Position numbers and translations under genes: made by a program. Shown piece after piece: positions 9,576 to 18,516 of a DNA stretch of 64,000 nt. Under the pieces are notes generated by a model. It searched no databases. It saw only the letters and a program-made list of their open reading frames with translations, and was not told the origin of the DNA. Numbering within the stretch: position 1 is the first letter of the stretch; the number at the start of each line of letters is the position of its first letter. The stretch is from DAIDKA01 sp036521075 (GTDB lineage Bacteria; Pseudomonadota; Gammaproteobacteria; Steroidobacterales; Steroidobacteraceae), in the NCBI GenBank assembly GCA_036521075.1, contig DATDIL010000072.1, positions 1-64,000 on the forward strand, read 5' to 3'.

Positions 9576-9965
9576 TCAAGGCTTCGTCGCACCGCGCGGC
9601 ATCACCCGCACTTTCACGCCGATGATACTGGCCTGCTGACGGCCGATGACGCCCAGCAGCTGCGGTGCGGCGTAACGCAGACGCACTCCCCACACGGCCG
9701 ACTCGGCGAATATGACAAGTTCGCCTGCCTGCTCCGTGACGCCCGTCACATGGCCTGCAAGCTCATCAGGTAACTCGCGCTGCACCCATTGCAGCCAGTC
9801 GTGCTGTCGCAGCGCCTCGCGTTGCAGGCCGGCCAGTGCCGGCGTGGAGCGCAGCAGCAGGTCTTTAACAGAATCCATCGAATTGCGTGACTGGGTTCGA
9901 CCGGTTTGCGCGATCCGCGAACCACGACCGGTATTCACCTTGTCACTGTAGGGCTTCTTCTGCAT
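9576..9965 (-). CDS. dciA: DUF721 protein, DciA-like helicase loader candidate
   Basis: 129 aa from ATG 9965 (a TTG at 9971 and an ATG at 9878 are alternatives). The C-terminal half shows the DUF721 pattern: WLQWVQRELPDELAGHV followed by VTEQAGELVIFAESAVWGVRLRY and GVKVRVMP. In Pseudomonas a DUF721/DciA gene sits at the same place beside lpxC and acts in loading the replicative helicase in species lacking DnaC. The role here is inferred from family and synteny. Confidence 0.75.
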   Translation of the reverse strand: MQKKPYSDKVNTGRGSRIAQTGRTQSRNSMDSVKDLLLRSTPALAGLQREALRQHDWLQWVQRELPDELAGHVTGVTEQAGELVIFAESAVWGVRLRYAAPQLLGVIGRQQASIIGVKVRVMPRGATKP

Positions 9966-10012
9966 ATTCAACGGTGAGGCGTGCAGGACATGAATGCTTG
10001 AGGCTGGCTGGC

Positions 10013-10933
10013 GTGAACATCATAGTTTTTTCCGGGCGACACGGTGGAGGTCGCTCGAGGTATTTCGACCTGACGCATCCGTGGACGCTGCTGATCTGCG
10101 CGCTGGTCGTGCTCGGCACGGTGGGTACGGCGTTCGCCATCGGCATGCAGCTGGGTGCCCACGAGGACGGCACGCCGACCGATCCCAAGGGCTGGAGGCG
10201 GGTTCTCGCCGAACAGAAATCCGAAATCGTCGAAATGCGGGCCCGAGTGCAGGACCGCGTGGATGCCATTGCGCGGCGGCTGGGCCAGCTGGATGCGCAT
10301 ATCACCCGCATCGATGCACTGGGCAAGCGTCTCACGACCATGGCCAATGTGGATCGGCGACAGTTCAACTTCGACGACGAGCCCACGGTTACGCCGGCCG
10401 GGGGCAGCAATGTCCCCGTCAGCGGCGAGATACCGGATCTGAGCTCGCAGTTATCGCAGCTGGAACAACGGGTTGACCTGCGCGATGCACAGTTGTCAGC
10501 GCTGGAGAATATTATCGTCGGGCGCAAGATCAGCGACTCGGTCCGTCCGGCGGGCAAGCCGGTCGGGGAAGGGGCGATCTCCTCCTATTTCGGCGAGCGT
10601 AGCGATCCGTTCACGGGCGAGGAAGGTTTCCATAAGGGACTGGACTTCGCCGGTGCGCTGGGTGAGCCGGTAATGGCCGTCGCGGCCGGGATCGTCACCT
10701 GGGCGGGGGAGCGCAGCGGCTACGGCACACTGGTGGAGATCAACCATGGCAATGGCTATATCACCCGCTATGCGCACAATGAAAGCACGCTGGTGACGGT
10801 CGGGCAGAGCGTGACCCGTGGCGAGCACATCGCCTTGATGGGCTCCACCGGGCATTCGACCGGCCCGCACGTGCATTTCGAGGTCCTGCACAATGGGACC
10901 CAGATTGACCCGCTGATCTTCGTCAAACGCTAA
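10013..10933 (+). CDS. M23-family peptidoglycan endopeptidase-like protein
   Basis: 306 aa from GTG 10013, chosen for a GAGG at 10000-10003. One membrane segment around residues 22-43, then a coiled-coil region (about 60-165), then a C-terminal LytM/M23 domain. Metal-site motifs are HKGLDFAG near residue 210 and HSTGPHVHFEVLHNG near residue 285, so the zinc site looks complete. It probably acts in the periplasm as a cross-link hydrolase or hydrolase activator. A gene of this type just upstream of secA is common in gammaproteobacteria. Confidence 0.85.
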   Translation: MNIIVFSGRHGGGRSRYFDLTHPWTLLICALVVLGTVGTAFAIGMQLGAHEDGTPTDPKGWRRVLAEQKSEIVEMRARVQDRVDAIARRLGQLDAHITRIDALGKRLTTMANVDRRQFNFDDEPTVTPAGGSNVPVSGEIPDLSSQLSQLEQRVDLRDAQLSALENIIVGRKISDSVRPAGKPVGEGAISSYFGERSDPFTGEEGFHKGLDFAGALGEPVMAVAAGIVTWAGERSGYGTLVEINHGNGYITRYAHNESTLVTVGQSVTRGEHIALMGSTGHSTGPHVHFEVLHNGTQIDPLIFVKR

Positions 10934-10961
10934 AACACCCAAGAGGGCCGCAAGCCCTTGT

Positions 10962-10975
10962 GCCCGGATCCGGGC
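10962..10975. repeat. Perfect 14-bp palindrome after the M23 gene
   Basis: GCCCGGATCCGGGC is self-complementary, and a weaker AGGGC/GCCCT hairpin precedes it around 10944-10957. There is no T-run after either on the plus strand, so calling it an intrinsic terminator is not secure. It may mark the 3' end of the M23 transcript. Confidence 0.3.
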
Positions 10976-10989
10976 GTCCCCATTTCGCG

Positions 10990-10995
10990 TACAAT
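10990..10995 (+). promoter_or_regulatory. Candidate -10 box upstream of secA
   Basis: TACAAT lies 71 bases before the secA start. No convincing TTGACA-like -35 is found at 16-18 bases upstream, so the call rests on the -10 match and position alone. Confidence 0.3.
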
Positions 10996-11066
10996 ACGGC
11001 GCTCCGCTGTGCCCAAAGACATCATAAGTGTTTGGCGCAATTCAATTTTTTGACCAGGATGTCCTT

Positions 11067-13871
11067 GTGCTGAAATTGCTCACGCGTGTCTTTGGCAGCC
11101 GCAACGAACGGTTGCTGCGCAGCTTCACCCACCTGGTCAGCGAGACCAATGGGTTCGAGAGCGCGATCCAGGCCCTGAGTGATGCACAGCTGGCGGCCAA
11201 AACACCTGAATTTCGTGAGCGTCTGAAGCAGGGTACGAGTCTCGATGACCTGCTGCCCGAGGCGTTCGCCGCGGTGCGCGAGGCGGCGCGCCGCACGCTG
11301 AAGATGCGTCACTTCGATGTGCAGCTGCTGGGTGGCATCACGCTGCATCAGGGCAAGATTTCCGAAATGCGTACCGGTGAGGGAAAAACCCTCATGGCGA
11401 CACTCCCCGCCTACCTGAACGCGCTGCCCGGGGAGGGCGTGCACATCGTGACCGTCAACGAATACCTGGCCGCGCGCGACGCCGATTGGATGCGTCCGGT
11501 ATATGGGTTCCTTGGTCTCAGCGTCGGCGTGATCCGTAATTCACAGGATTCGGAGGAGAAGCGGGCGGCCTATGCCTGCGATATTACCTACGGCACCAAC
11601 AATGAATTCGGGTTCGACTACCTGCGCGACAATCTGGCCTTCCGTCTTGAAGATCGCGTGCAGCGTGGCCTCGTCTACGCGGTCGTCGACGAAGTGGACT
11701 CGATCCTCATCGACGAGGCCCGCACGCCGCTGATCATTTCGGGACCCGCGGATGAGAGTACCGAGCTGTACCTCGCGATCAATCAGCTGGTGCCGAAACT
11801 GACCCGCCAGAAGGAAGAGGACGGCCCGGGCGACTTCTCGGTGGACGAGAAGCAGAAACAGGTGCACATCAGTGAAGCCGGACATGTCCGGGTCGAGGAA
11901 CTGATGGCCCAGGCCGGTCTGCTGCGTGACGGCGAGAGCCTCTATGATCCGGCCAACATCCGCCTGATGCATCACCTCAATGCTGCGCTGCGCGCGCATG
12001 CCCTGTACAAGCGGGACGTGGAGTACATCGTGCGGGGCGGCGAGGTGATCATCGTCGATGAGTTCACGGGCCGCACCATGCAGGGTCGGCGCTGGTCCGA
12101 TGGACTGCACCAGGCGGTGGAGGCGAAGGAGGGCGTCCGCGTTCGCGAGGAAAACCAGACCGTCGCCTCGATCACCTTTCAGAACTACTTTCGGCTCTAC
12201 CGCAAGCTCGCCGGCATGACCGGCACGGCCGACACCGAAGCGCCGGAGTTCCTGCAGATCTACAATCTGGAAGTGGTCGTGATCCCGACGCACAAGCCGA
12301 TGATCCGCAAGGACATGCCCGACTTCGTGTATCTGACGCAGAAGGACAAGTTTGAAGCCATCATCGAGGACATCCAGGAGTGCGTGAAGCGCGGCCAGCC
12401 GACACTGGTGGGCACCACGTCGATTGAGACTTCCGAATTCCTCGCAGGCCTGCTGCAGAAGGCCGCGATTCCGCACCAGGTGCTGAATGCCAAGCAGCAC
12501 GAGCGCGAGGCACTCATTGTCGAACAGGCCGGCATCCCCGGGTCGGTGACCATTGCCACGAACATGGCGGGCCGCGGTACCGACATCGTGCTGGGTGGCA
12601 ATCTGAACGCCGAGCTTGCGGCGCTGCCGCCCGAAACCGATGAGGCCACACGCGACGGGCTGCGCGCGGCCTGGCAGGTGCGCCATGATGCTGCACTCGC
12701 CGCCGGGGGGCTGCACATTGTCGGAACCGAGCGCCACGAGTCCCGGCGCATCGACAATCAGCTGCGCGGCCGCTCCGGCCGTCAGGGCGATCCGGGTTCG
12801 AGTCGCTTCTTCCTCTCGATGGAAGATAACCTGATGCGCATCTTCGGTGATCCGATGCGCACCAAACGTCTGCTGCAGATGGCAGGCATGAAGGAAGGCG
12901 AGGTCATCGAAAGCGGCATGCTCACGCGCCAGATCGAAAAGGCACAGCGCAAGGTCGAGTCACACAACTTCGATATCAGAAAGCAGCTGCTGCTGTTTGA
13001 TGATGTCGCCAATGATCAGCGCAAGGTCGTCTACCAGCAGCGCACCGAAATCATGGGCACCGAGGACCTCTCGGCGGCGATCGCTGGCATCCGCGAGGAA
13101 GCGATCGGCACGCTGATGGACCAGTTCATGCCGAAATCCGCAGCACCCCAGGAATGGGATCTGCAGGGCCTGGCCGAGGCATTGGCCCGCGACTTCAATG
13201 CGGCCGTGGATCCGGCGGCCTGGCTGGCCGCAGAACCGGAGATCGAGGAGGCGGCGCTGCGGCAGCGCCTGGTCGATGCGGTCGCCGCGTCCTATGCGGG
13301 CAAGGTGGCCCGCATCGGCACTGCGATCATGCGTCACGTGGAAAAGGACGTGATGCTGAGGACGCTGGACCAGCAGTGGCGTGAGCACCTGGCCGCGATG
13401 GATTATCTGCGTCAGGGCATCCACCTGCGCGGCTATGCCCAGAAGGACTACCGTTTCGAATATAAGCGCGAGGCCTTCGAACTGTTCGCCGCCATGCTCG
13501 ATCGGGTGAAGTTCGACACGGTTTCGGTGGTTTCAAAGATCGAGATCCGTACCCAGGAAGAGGTGGATCGCGAAGAGGCAATGAGGCGCGAGAGCCTGAT
13601 GCGGGCGCTGCAGACTCAGCATGCTGAAGCGCAGTCCGCCTTGTTTGCGGCGACGCCTGAGGCCGCCGCACCGGGTGCGCCGCCGCAAAGCCTGCTGGGC
13701 GGCTCAATGCCGGCGGCGATCGGCAGCGGCTTCGCTTCCGCCTTTGCGGAAAGCGGCGCCGATCCGAATGCGACCTTTATACGTCAGGAGCGCAAGGTAG
13801 GCCGCAACGAGCCTTGCCCGTGTGGCTCGGGCAAGAAGTTCAAGCATTGTCACGGCGCACTGTCCGAGTAG
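11067..13871 (+). CDS. secA: SecA, preprotein translocase motor ATPase
   Basis: ATP-driven motor that pushes unfolded preproteins through SecYEG. 934 aa. Walker A MRTGEGKTLMATLPAYL is near residue 100, DEVDSILIDEARTPLI near residue 205, and the helicase-like GTERHESRRIDNQLRGRSGRQGD lies near residue 555. The C-terminal zinc motif CPCGSGKKFKHCH supports SecB/phospholipid contacts. The GTG start 11067 has AGGAT 8 bases upstream and begins the conserved LKLLTRVFGSRNERLL; the longer open frame from 11028 is not needed. Confidence 0.98.
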   Translation: MLKLLTRVFGSRNERLLRSFTHLVSETNGFESAIQALSDAQLAAKTPEFRERLKQGTSLDDLLPEAFAAVREAARRTLKMRHFDVQLLGGITLHQGKISEMRTGEGKTLMATLPAYLNALPGEGVHIVTVNEYLAARDADWMRPVYGFLGLSVGVIRNSQDSEEKRAAYACDITYGTNNEFGFDYLRDNLAFRLEDRVQRGLVYAVVDEVDSILIDEARTPLIISGPADESTELYLAINQLVPKLTRQKEEDGPGDFSVDEKQKQVHISEAGHVRVEELMAQAGLLRDGESLYDPANIRLMHHLNAALRAHALYKRDVEYIVRGGEVIIVDEFTGRTMQGRRWSDGLHQAVEAKEGVRVREENQTVASITFQNYFRLYRKLAGMTGTADTEAPEFLQIYNLEVVVIPTHKPMIRKDMPDFVYLTQKDKFEAIIEDIQECVKRGQPTLVGTTSIETSEFLAGLLQKAAIPHQVLNAKQHEREALIVEQAGIPGSVTIATNMAGRGTDIVLGGNLNAELAALPPETDEATRDGLRAAWQVRHDAALAAGGLHIVGTERHESRRIDNQLRGRSGRQGDPGSSRFFLSMEDNLMRIFGDPMRTKRLLQMAGMKEGEVIESGMLTRQIEKAQRKVESHNFDIRKQLLLFDDVANDQRKVVYQQRTEIMGTEDLSAAIAGIREEAIGTLMDQFMPKSAAPQEWDLQGLAEALARDFNAAVDPAAWLAAEPEIEEAALRQRLVDAVAASYAGKVARIGTAIMRHVEKDVMLRTLDQQWREHLAAMDYLRQGIHLRGYAQKDYRFEYKREAFELFAAMLDRVKFDTVSVVSKIEIRTQEEVDREEAMRRESLMRALQTQHAEAQSALFAATPEAAAPGAPPQSLLGGSMPAAIGSGFASAFAESGADPNATFIRQERKVGRNEPCPCGSGKKFKHCHGALSE

Positions 13872-13872
13872 C

Positions 13873-14277
13873 GTGAGCGCATCGGCCATGCTGCGGGTGG
13901 TGGCCGCCGCGCTGTGTGATGCACGCGGCCGCGTCCTGATCGCGCAGCGGCCCGCGCACAAGCACATGGGGGGCCACTGGGAGTTTCCGGGCGGCAAGGT
14001 GGGGGTCCTGGAGAGCGAGCCCGAGGCGTTGATCCGCGAATTGCGCGAGGAACTGGGGGTCGAGGTTCGCATGCCCCAGTTCTGCCTGCGCCTCACCCAT
14101 GCCTATCCGGACCGGACCGTGGAGCTGTCCTTCTGGATCGTGCGGGATTTTGTCGGTGCGCCGCGCGGTCTGGAGGATCAGCAGTTGCAATGGGTGTCGG
14201 CCGCGGATCTGGGCCACCAGGACATTCTCGAGGCCGATCGTCCTTTTATCGAAGCCCTGCAGCGGCTGTTACAATGA
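13873..14277 (+). CDS. mutT: MutT-like Nudix hydrolase (8-oxo-dGTP diphosphatase)
   Basis: Cleans the nucleotide pool of oxidised dGTP. 134 aa. The complete Nudix box is present (G-x5-E-x7-REUxEExGU) as GGKVGVLESEPEALIRELRE followed by ELGV, near residues 38-61. GTG at 13873 is one base after the secA stop; an ATG at 13888 is an equally possible start. Position directly after secA matches mutT in many gammaproteobacteria. Confidence 0.9.
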   Translation: MSASAMLRVVAAALCDARGRVLIAQRPAHKHMGGHWEFPGGKVGVLESEPEALIRELREELGVEVRMPQFCLRLTHAYPDRTVELSFWIVRDFVGAPRGLEDQQLQWVSAADLGHQDILEADRPFIEALQRLLQ

Positions 14278-14308
14278 CTCAATATTGTTCCGACACCGAG
14301 TAACCCAA

Positions 14309-14698
14309 ATGGCCCAGCAACCCGAGCTCCCGGAAATCAAACTTGACGCCGCCAGCCTCTACCGCGAGGAGACCTTCACCGATCGGCGCGCCGGTACCCT
14401 GCGGCGCATGACTCCCGTGACGACCGACGGCTCCGTGGATGCCACGCGCCCGGTACTGTTCTCCGGCCAGACCCAGTTGCTGACCCCGGGCGGCGTGCTG
14501 CCGCTGGGCTTCGATATTGAGGCTGCCACGCTGCAGGAGGCACTGGACCGCTTCCCCGACGCCGTCAAACTGGCGTTGGATGAGGCCATCGAGGAAGCCC
14601 GTGAAATGCGGCGCGAGCAGGCCTCCCGGATCGTCGTTCCGGATGCCGGGAGCATCGGCGCGGGCCCGGTTGGCGGCGGGAAAATCAAGTTCCCTTAG
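14309..14698 (+). CDS. Conserved-looking hypothetical protein, 129 aa
   Basis: I do not recognise a named family. The protein starts MAQQPELPEIKLDAASLY, has no signal peptide or membrane segment, and carries a charged helical stretch KLALDEAIEEAREMRREQ around residues 90-107 before a Gly-rich end. Codon use is like its neighbours, which supports a real gene. A TACAAT (14270-14275) at the end of mutT could be its -10 box. It converges on yacG with one base between the stops. Confidence 0.6.
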   Translation: MAQQPELPEIKLDAASLYREETFTDRRAGTLRRMTPVTTDGSVDATRPVLFSGQTQLLTPGGVLPLGFDIEAATLQEALDRFPDAVKLALDEAIEEAREMRREQASRIVVPDAGSIGAGPVGGGKIKFP

Positions 14699-14699
14699 A

Positions 14700-14879
14700 T
14701 CAATCCTCCGGCGCGTCCGCTTCGAGCGGCGATTCAGCGCCGGGGATGGCGTGCTTTTCGGTCAGCCACGCACCCAGATCAATGAGCCGGCAGCGCTCAC
14801 TGCAAAACGGCCGAAACGGCGACTGATCCGACCATTCGATGCTGCGCCCGCAGGTCGGGCACTTCACTGTGGCTGGCAT
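14700..14879 (-). CDS. yacG: YacG, zinc-ribbon DNA gyrase inhibitor
   Basis: A 59-aa protein, too short for many gene finders. It contains the YacG hallmark Cx2C...Cx3C zinc site (VKCPTCGRSIEW, then FRPFCSERCRLIDLGAWL) and an acidic C-terminus. E. coli YacG binds GyrB and inhibits DNA gyrase. It is the last gene of the minus-strand coaE-zapD-yacG run, 9 bases after zapD, the same order as in Pseudomonas and E. coli. Confidence 0.95.
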   Translation of the reverse strand: MPATVKCPTCGRSIEWSDQSPFRPFCSERCRLIDLGAWLTEKHAIPGAESPLEADAPED

Positions 14880-14888
14880 GGGGCGCCC

Positions 14889-15704
14889 TTAAGCGCAAAT
14901 GGTCAATGTAAACTGTACATCCTCTTCGATCTGCGCCGCGCGGGCGTTAAGTCCGTTCCACTTCAGGAAGCGGACATTGCAGCGATGCTGGCCGCCCCCG
15001 CTGATTTCCGGGAACAGACCGTCCGGCGCCGGCAGCGCGATGCGCAGCAGCTGCGCGGGTGCGTCCCGGTCGAATGGAATCATGAACACTCCGGCCTTGG
15101 CGATCTCGTGGCGACTGCGGCCGGCCTGACGGGTCAGCCACAGCAATTCGGCGATCGCATCACACAGCGGGCGCAGCAAGCCGAGCCACTGACCGAAGGC
15201 TTGCATGCGCACCTCGGCGGGCTGACTGAGCCAGCAGAAGTATTCGGGCAGGTCGAACTCGCACGTACCACCCGGGATCGCGCTGCGCAGCTTGATGGAG
15301 TTCAGGAACTCCGAATCACGCATGGGCTGCAGGAAGGCCGAGCCGGTGTCCATCAGCTCGGCCCGCAGGCGGCCGAGGTTGGCGATGATGGTCTTCAGGC
15401 GCGCGGCATCGACTCCCGGGCGCGACTGGAACTCGTTCAAATGCGTGAGGTGGCGCTCGAGCTCCTTGAGCGCATCCGAGCGCATGTCACTGCGCGTCGT
15501 GATGGACAGGATGTCGAGCAGGCCGGACATGGCCGCACGGGCGCTGGCCGCGGTCGCGATCTCGCTCTGGTACAGCGCCTGGTTGTACAGAAAGTCCAGG
15601 CGCATGAAGGTCCGCATCCGTTCATTGAGCGGCTGCTCGAACACGATCGTCCCCTCATTGGTCTCGAAGACCGGTTGTGCCACCTGCTGTTGGGTTTCAT
15701 TCAT
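14889..15704 (-). CDS. zapD: ZapD, Z-ring associated protein
   Basis: Cytoplasmic protein that cross-links FtsZ filaments. 271 aa, close to the family length. Typical stretches are VFEQPLNERMRTFMRLDFL near residue 20, SRPGVDAARLKTIIANLG near residue 93 and CEFDLPEYFCWL near residue 145. Four bases separate its start from the coaE stop, so it is probably in the pilD-coaE-zapD-yacG transcript. Confidence 0.93.
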   Translation of the reverse strand: MNETQQQVAQPVFETNEGTIVFEQPLNERMRTFMRLDFLYNQALYQSEIATAASARAAMSGLLDILSITTRSDMRSDALKELERHLTHLNEFQSRPGVDAARLKTIIANLGRLRAELMDTGSAFLQPMRDSEFLNSIKLRSAIPGGTCEFDLPEYFCWLSQPAEVRMQAFGQWLGLLRPLCDAIAELLWLTRQAGRSRHEIAKAGVFMIPFDRDAPAQLLRIALPAPDGLFPEISGGGQHRCNVRFLKWNGLNARAAQIEEDVQFTLTICA

Positions 15705-15708
15705 CGCC

Positions 15709-16332
15709 CTATTGTGCTTGACGTGGGGTCTCGCGCGCCAGAGTGCTGTAGCGGGTATGGAGGGTTTCGACCCGCTCGCGCACGCGCTGGAGGTCGCCGT
15801 CGTTCACAATCACATCATCCGCCACGGCCAGCCGCGCCTGACGGGAGGTTTGCGCGGCCAGCACCGCCCGTGCCTGGGCCAGCGTCACGCCGTCGCGGAC
15901 CTGCACGCGCCGCAGCTGCAGATCCTCCGCGCAGTCCACCAGCAGTACCCGGTCGACCGCTGCGCCGAGGTCATGCTCGATCAGCAGCGGAATGACCCAT
16001 ATCTGATAGGCGCCTGCGGCCGCCCGCGCGCGGCGTTTCAGCTCGGCCATGATGGCCGGGTGCATCAAAGCCTCCAGCGCCACGCGGTCCGCGGCTTGTG
16101 CGAAGACCCGCTCGCGCAGGGCGCGCCGGTCAAGCTGTCCGGCGGGGGTGAGCAGCTGCGCGCCGAAGTGGCTGATCACGCGTGTCAGCAGGGGTGTACC
16201 CGGTGCGACGAGATCGCGGGCGATCTGATCCGTGTCGATGAGCGGTACGCCCAGCGCCGCGAACAGCCCGTCGACGGTGGACTTGCCACTGGCGATGCCA
16301 CCGGTCAGACCGATATGCAGCGGACGACTCAA
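15709..16332 (-). CDS. coaE: CoaE, dephospho-CoA kinase
   Basis: Catalyses the last step of coenzyme A synthesis. 207 aa. The P-loop is GLTGGIASGKSTVDGLF near residue 8; the CoA-binding lid region contains DLVAPGTPLLTRVI, and HPAIMAELKRRA lies near residue 86. The only good start is TTG at 16332, which overlaps the pilD stop (TTGA), implying coupled translation at a weak start codon. Confidence 0.96.
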   Translation of the reverse strand: MSRPLHIGLTGGIASGKSTVDGLFAALGVPLIDTDQIARDLVAPGTPLLTRVISHFGAQLLTPAGQLDRRALRERVFAQAADRVALEALMHPAIMAELKRRARAAAGAYQIWVIPLLIEHDLGAAVDRVLLVDCAEDLQLRRVQVRDGVTLAQARAVLAAQTSRQARLAVADDVIVNDGDLQRVRERVETLHTRYSTLARETPRQAQ

Positions 16333-17234
16333 GAATGCAGTCCAAACAGACCGAGATATCCCTCGAGCAGTTCACGGCCCCACATCAGCATGATCCAGCC
16401 TGAGGCCGCCAGGAACGGCCCGAAGGCGATCGGGACATTACGCCCCTTGCCCTTCACGCCCAGGATCACGCTGCCGACCACCGCGCCGACCGCGGCTGCG
16501 CCCAACACGGTGGGCAGCAGCATGCGCCAGCCCAGGAAAGCGCCGATGGCGGCGAGCAACTTGAAGTCGCCGTAGCCCATGCCCTCCTTGCCCGTGAGCA
16601 GCTTGAACAAGTGATAGATGCTCCACAGGCTCAGGTAGCCGGCCATGGCGCCGACAATGCTGTCATGCAGGGCCACCGGCAGGGAAGAACCGTGCAGGTC
16701 CGGCCGCAGGAAGGCGCTGGTGGCCACACCCAGCCACAGCAGCGGCAGGGTCATGCAATCCGGCAGCAGTTGGGTGTCCACATCGATGAAAGTCAGCCCG
16801 ATCAGGAACCACGTCAGCACCAGTGCCGCCAGCGTCGGGGCACCGTAGCCGAATTTCCAGGCGACCAGGGCGGACAGCACGCCCGTGAGGGCTTCGATCA
16901 GCGGATAGCGTGCGCTGATGCGGGTGCGGCAGGTCGCACAGCGTCCGCGCAGGAGCAGGTAGCTGATCACGGGCACGTTCTGCACAGCCGTAATGGGCGC
17001 CCGGCACTTCGGGCAGGTCGAGCGCGGCACCACCAGGTTGAAGCGCGGCGCGGGGGGCACGAATGAAGTCGCGGGGTCCGCCAGTTGCGCGCACTGCAGC
17101 CGCCACTCGCGCTCCAGCATCACCGGGAGCCGGTAGATGACGACATTCAGGAAGCTGCCCACCAGCAGCCCGAGCACCAGCACGGCGCTGATGAAGAAGG
17201 CTGGCGAGGCGGACAGCGCATCAAGCAGCACCAT
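16329..17234 (-). CDS. pilD: PilD, prepilin leader peptidase and N-methyltransferase
   Basis: Inner-membrane aspartyl protease that removes the prepilin leader and methylates the new N-terminus. 301 aa with about eight membrane segments. The N-terminal cytoplasmic domain has the two zinc CxxC pairs (CPKCRAPI, CATCRTRI) near residues 72-100. The two catalytic aspartates are in TFIDVDTQLLPD near residue 148 and GMGYGDFKLLAAIG near residue 215. It follows pilC by 26 bases. Confidence 0.96.
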   Translation of the reverse strand: MVLLDALSASPAFFISAVLVLGLLVGSFLNVVIYRLPVMLEREWRLQCAQLADPATSFVPPAPRFNLVVPRSTCPKCRAPITAVQNVPVISYLLLRGRCATCRTRISARYPLIEALTGVLSALVAWKFGYGAPTLAALVLTWFLIGLTFIDVDTQLLPDCMTLPLLWLGVATSAFLRPDLHGSSLPVALHDSIVGAMAGYLSLWSIYHLFKLLTGKEGMGYGDFKLLAAIGAFLGWRMLLPTVLGAAAVGAVVGSVILGVKGKGRNVPIAFGPFLAASGWIMLMWGRELLEGYLGLFGLHS

Positions 17235-17260
17235 CTGCGCTCAGCCTCGCCGCGGGGCGA

Positions 17261-18499
17261 TCACACCACCGAACCGAGCTTGAAGATCGGCAGGTACATC
17301 GCGATCACCAGGCCGCCGACCAGCACGCCGAGTATCGCCATGATCAGCGGCTCGAGCAGGCTCGACATCGAATCCACGGCGTTATCGACCTCGGCCTCAT
17401 AGAAGCTCGCCACCTTGCCGGCCATGGTGTCCAGCGAGCCGGATTCTTCACCGACCGCGATCATCTGCACGACCATGTTGGGGAAGATCCCGGTATTGTC
17501 CATGGCGCGCTGCAGGCGCTGGCCGGTGGCGACTTCCTCGCGCATGCGCAGCACGGCGTTCTCGAACACGATATTGCCGCACGCGCCGGCCACGGACTGC
17601 AGCGCTTCAACCAGCGGCACACCCGCGGAGAACATGGTGGCCAGGGTGCGCGCGTAGCGTGCGATCGCGGATTTGTTGAGGATGGGTCCTATGATCGGAA
17701 ACTTCAGCAGCCCGCGATCGAGCAATTCCTGCATGCGGCGCGAGCGTTTCTTGAAGTAAACGAATGCATAGACAGCGGCGCCGATCACGATCGCCAGGTA
17801 GATACCCTTGGCCTGCACGAACCGTGACAGATTGATCACCATCTGCGTGAAGGCCGGCAGGTCGGCACCGAAGCCCTTGAACAGGCTTTCGAACTGCGGG
17901 ATGACAAAGATCAGCAGGATGACCGTGACGATGACCGCCACGACCAGCACGGCCGTCGGATAGAACAGGGCCTTCTTGACCTTGCTCTTGAGGGCCTCGG
18001 TCTTTTCCTTGTAAGTCGCGATCTTGTCCAGCAGGCTCTCCAGCGCGCCGGCGTGTTCACCGGCCTCCACCAGGTTGGTCGTCAGCTTGTCGAAGTACAG
18101 CGGATACCTGGCAAGCGCCTCATGCAGCGTGGAGCCGGCTTCAATTTCGCCCTTGATGCCAAGAATGAGTTTCTGCGCCGCGGGTTTGTCGTGGCCCGAG
18201 CCGACGATTTCCAATCCCTGCACCAGCGGAATGCCCGCCGCCAGCATGGTGGCGAGCTGACGCATGAAGACCGAGATATCCTGTGGCTTGACCCTGCCGC
18301 CCGACCGCAGTGCGCTGGATTGCTTGCGGATGCGCGAGGCGGCAATCCCCTGGCGACGCAGATCGGCGCGCAACGCGGCCTCATCCGGCGCGACGCTCTT
18401 GCCTTTGACCTTGTTGCCCTTCTTGTCGCGGCCTTCCCAGGTGAAGGGAGTGTCGCGCCTGATGCCTTTGACGGTCTGGGTGGTTGCTGCCTGGGCCAT
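17261..18499 (-). CDS. pilC: PilC, type IV pilus inner-membrane platform protein
   Basis: GspF-family protein on which the PilB ATPase acts. 412 aa, containing two homologous T2SSF domains with three membrane segments (near residues 180, 230 and 385). Typical stretches are FMRQLATMLAAGIPLVQGLE near residue 79 and YARTLATMFSAGVPLVEALQ near residue 283. It lies 17 bases after pilB. Confidence 0.97.
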   Translation of the reverse strand: MAQAATTQTVKGIRRDTPFTWEGRDKKGNKVKGKSVAPDEAALRADLRRQGIAASRIRKQSSALRSGGRVKPQDISVFMRQLATMLAAGIPLVQGLEIVGSGHDKPAAQKLILGIKGEIEAGSTLHEALARYPLYFDKLTTNLVEAGEHAGALESLLDKIATYKEKTEALKSKVKKALFYPTAVLVVAVIVTVILLIFVIPQFESLFKGFGADLPAFTQMVINLSRFVQAKGIYLAIVIGAAVYAFVYFKKRSRRMQELLDRGLLKFPIIGPILNKSAIARYARTLATMFSAGVPLVEALQSVAGACGNIVFENAVLRMREEVATGQRLQRAMDNTGIFPNMVVQMIAVGEESGSLDTMAGKVASFYEAEVDNAVDSMSSLLEPLIMAILGVLVGGLVIAMYLPIFKLGSVV

Positions 18500-18516
18500 G
18501 CGTTAGTACCTGCAAG

